The notes under the pieces were generated by a model. The model searched no databases and was not told where the DNA came from. It was given only the letters and a program-made list of their open reading frames with translations. A stretch of 5,599 nt of DNA from Deltaproteobacteria bacterium. GTDB lineage: Bacteria; Desulfobacterota_B; Binatia; Binatales; Binataceae. The stretch spans positions 1-5,599 of the forward strand of contig JAKAVX010000203.1 in the NCBI GenBank assembly GCA_021827465.1. The letters run 5' to 3'. The position numbers were made by a program, and so were the translations under genes. Shown piece by piece: positions 5,322 through 5,599 of the stretch (positions are counted from its first letter, which is position 1; each line of letters starts with the position of its first letter).

Positions 5322-5599
5322 TCATGTCAGCGGAGAGCGGCGCTTCACGCGCGCGACGGCAGCGCCACAGTCGCGGAACCGCGAGTGCTCGTCTCGCCCC
5401 GCTTACCCGACGCGCCGCACGGGTTGCGCAAACGAATGGAAGTTGTCGCGGGAGCGACGATTCAGCGCGATGCCCGAGGACGGCGCGGGTCAGGAGCGAT
5501 GCGCGCCGCCGCGAGCGCTCAATTCCGATTCCTCGGATTCGCCGACCATCTCGCGCACTCGGCCGCTTCGTTTGGCCCCGCTCTGACGTATGCCAGATC
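5322..5599. other. Mostly non-coding stretch; possible C-terminal tail of a minus-strand gene at 5490-5597
   Basis: No frame here shows convincing protein character. One minus-strand frame, entering from the right edge and ending with TGA at 5490-5492, gives 35 residues (ending SEESELSARGGAHRS) with charged, GC3-biased codons, and could be the tail of a gene beyond the window. A second minus frame stays open from the edge to a stop at 5227-5229, but it is Arg-rich and looks like GC-driven noise. The same applies to the plus-strand frame at 5308-5586. A small hairpin (GTCGC-GGGA-GCGAC, 5445-5458) lies downstream of the possible tail, with no T-run. Confidence 0.3.

Noticed and set aside
5308..5586. 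92-residue plus-strand open frame
   Set aside because: Arg/Ser/Pro-rich, low-information composition with no Shine-Dalgarno; typical of non-coding GC-rich DNA.

Overview
This GC-rich window (roughly 60-65% G+C by eye, strong G/C third-position bias) looks like a chromosomal segment of a free-living bacterium, probably a poorly cultivated soil or sediment lineage. The combination of a diiron ferritin-like protein, a crotonase, a GPH-type transporter and a DUF2231 membrane protein fits deltaproteobacterial-like groups (for example Binatota) or Acidobacteria. This placement is an inference from gene content, not from a marker gene. No phage, IS, CRISPR, tRNA or rRNA signature was seen.

Layout. 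(1) Positions 1-1187, minus strand: a TetR-type HTH gene with a strong palindromic operator candidate just upstream, followed by a ferritin-like diiron protein that runs off the left edge. The TetR protein appears to have lost its ligand-binding half. Its frame stays open only by running into the diiron gene in another frame. (2) Positions 1309-1941, minus strand: a 210-residue lipoprotein of unknown function. (3) Positions 2031-3404, plus strand: a GPH/MelB-like cation symporter of the MFS superfamily with a GTG start, divergent from the lipoprotein. (4) Positions 3435-5139, minus strand: a compact three-gene unit, transcribed in the order small secreted Cys/His protein, DUF2231 four-helix membrane protein, crotonase-fold enoyl-CoA isomerase/hydratase. 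The gaps are 8 and 17 bases, and a plausible sigma-70-like promoter lies at 5244-5272. (5) Positions 5273-5599: mostly non-coding, with a perfect 8-bp dyad and at most the C-terminal tail of another minus-strand gene.

How the genes may work together. The TetR-diiron pair looks like a self-regulated redox or lipid-oxidation unit. The 5139-3435 unit couples an exported cysteine protein to a membrane protein of the DUF2231 family, with a CoA-dependent enzyme as third gene. The crotonase lacks both hydratase glutamates but keeps an acid at the isomerase position. Nothing in the window is an obvious defence or mobile system. The points most worth a second look are the TetR palindrome with the truncated TetR, the secreted-Cys protein/DUF2231 pair, and the crotonase active site.
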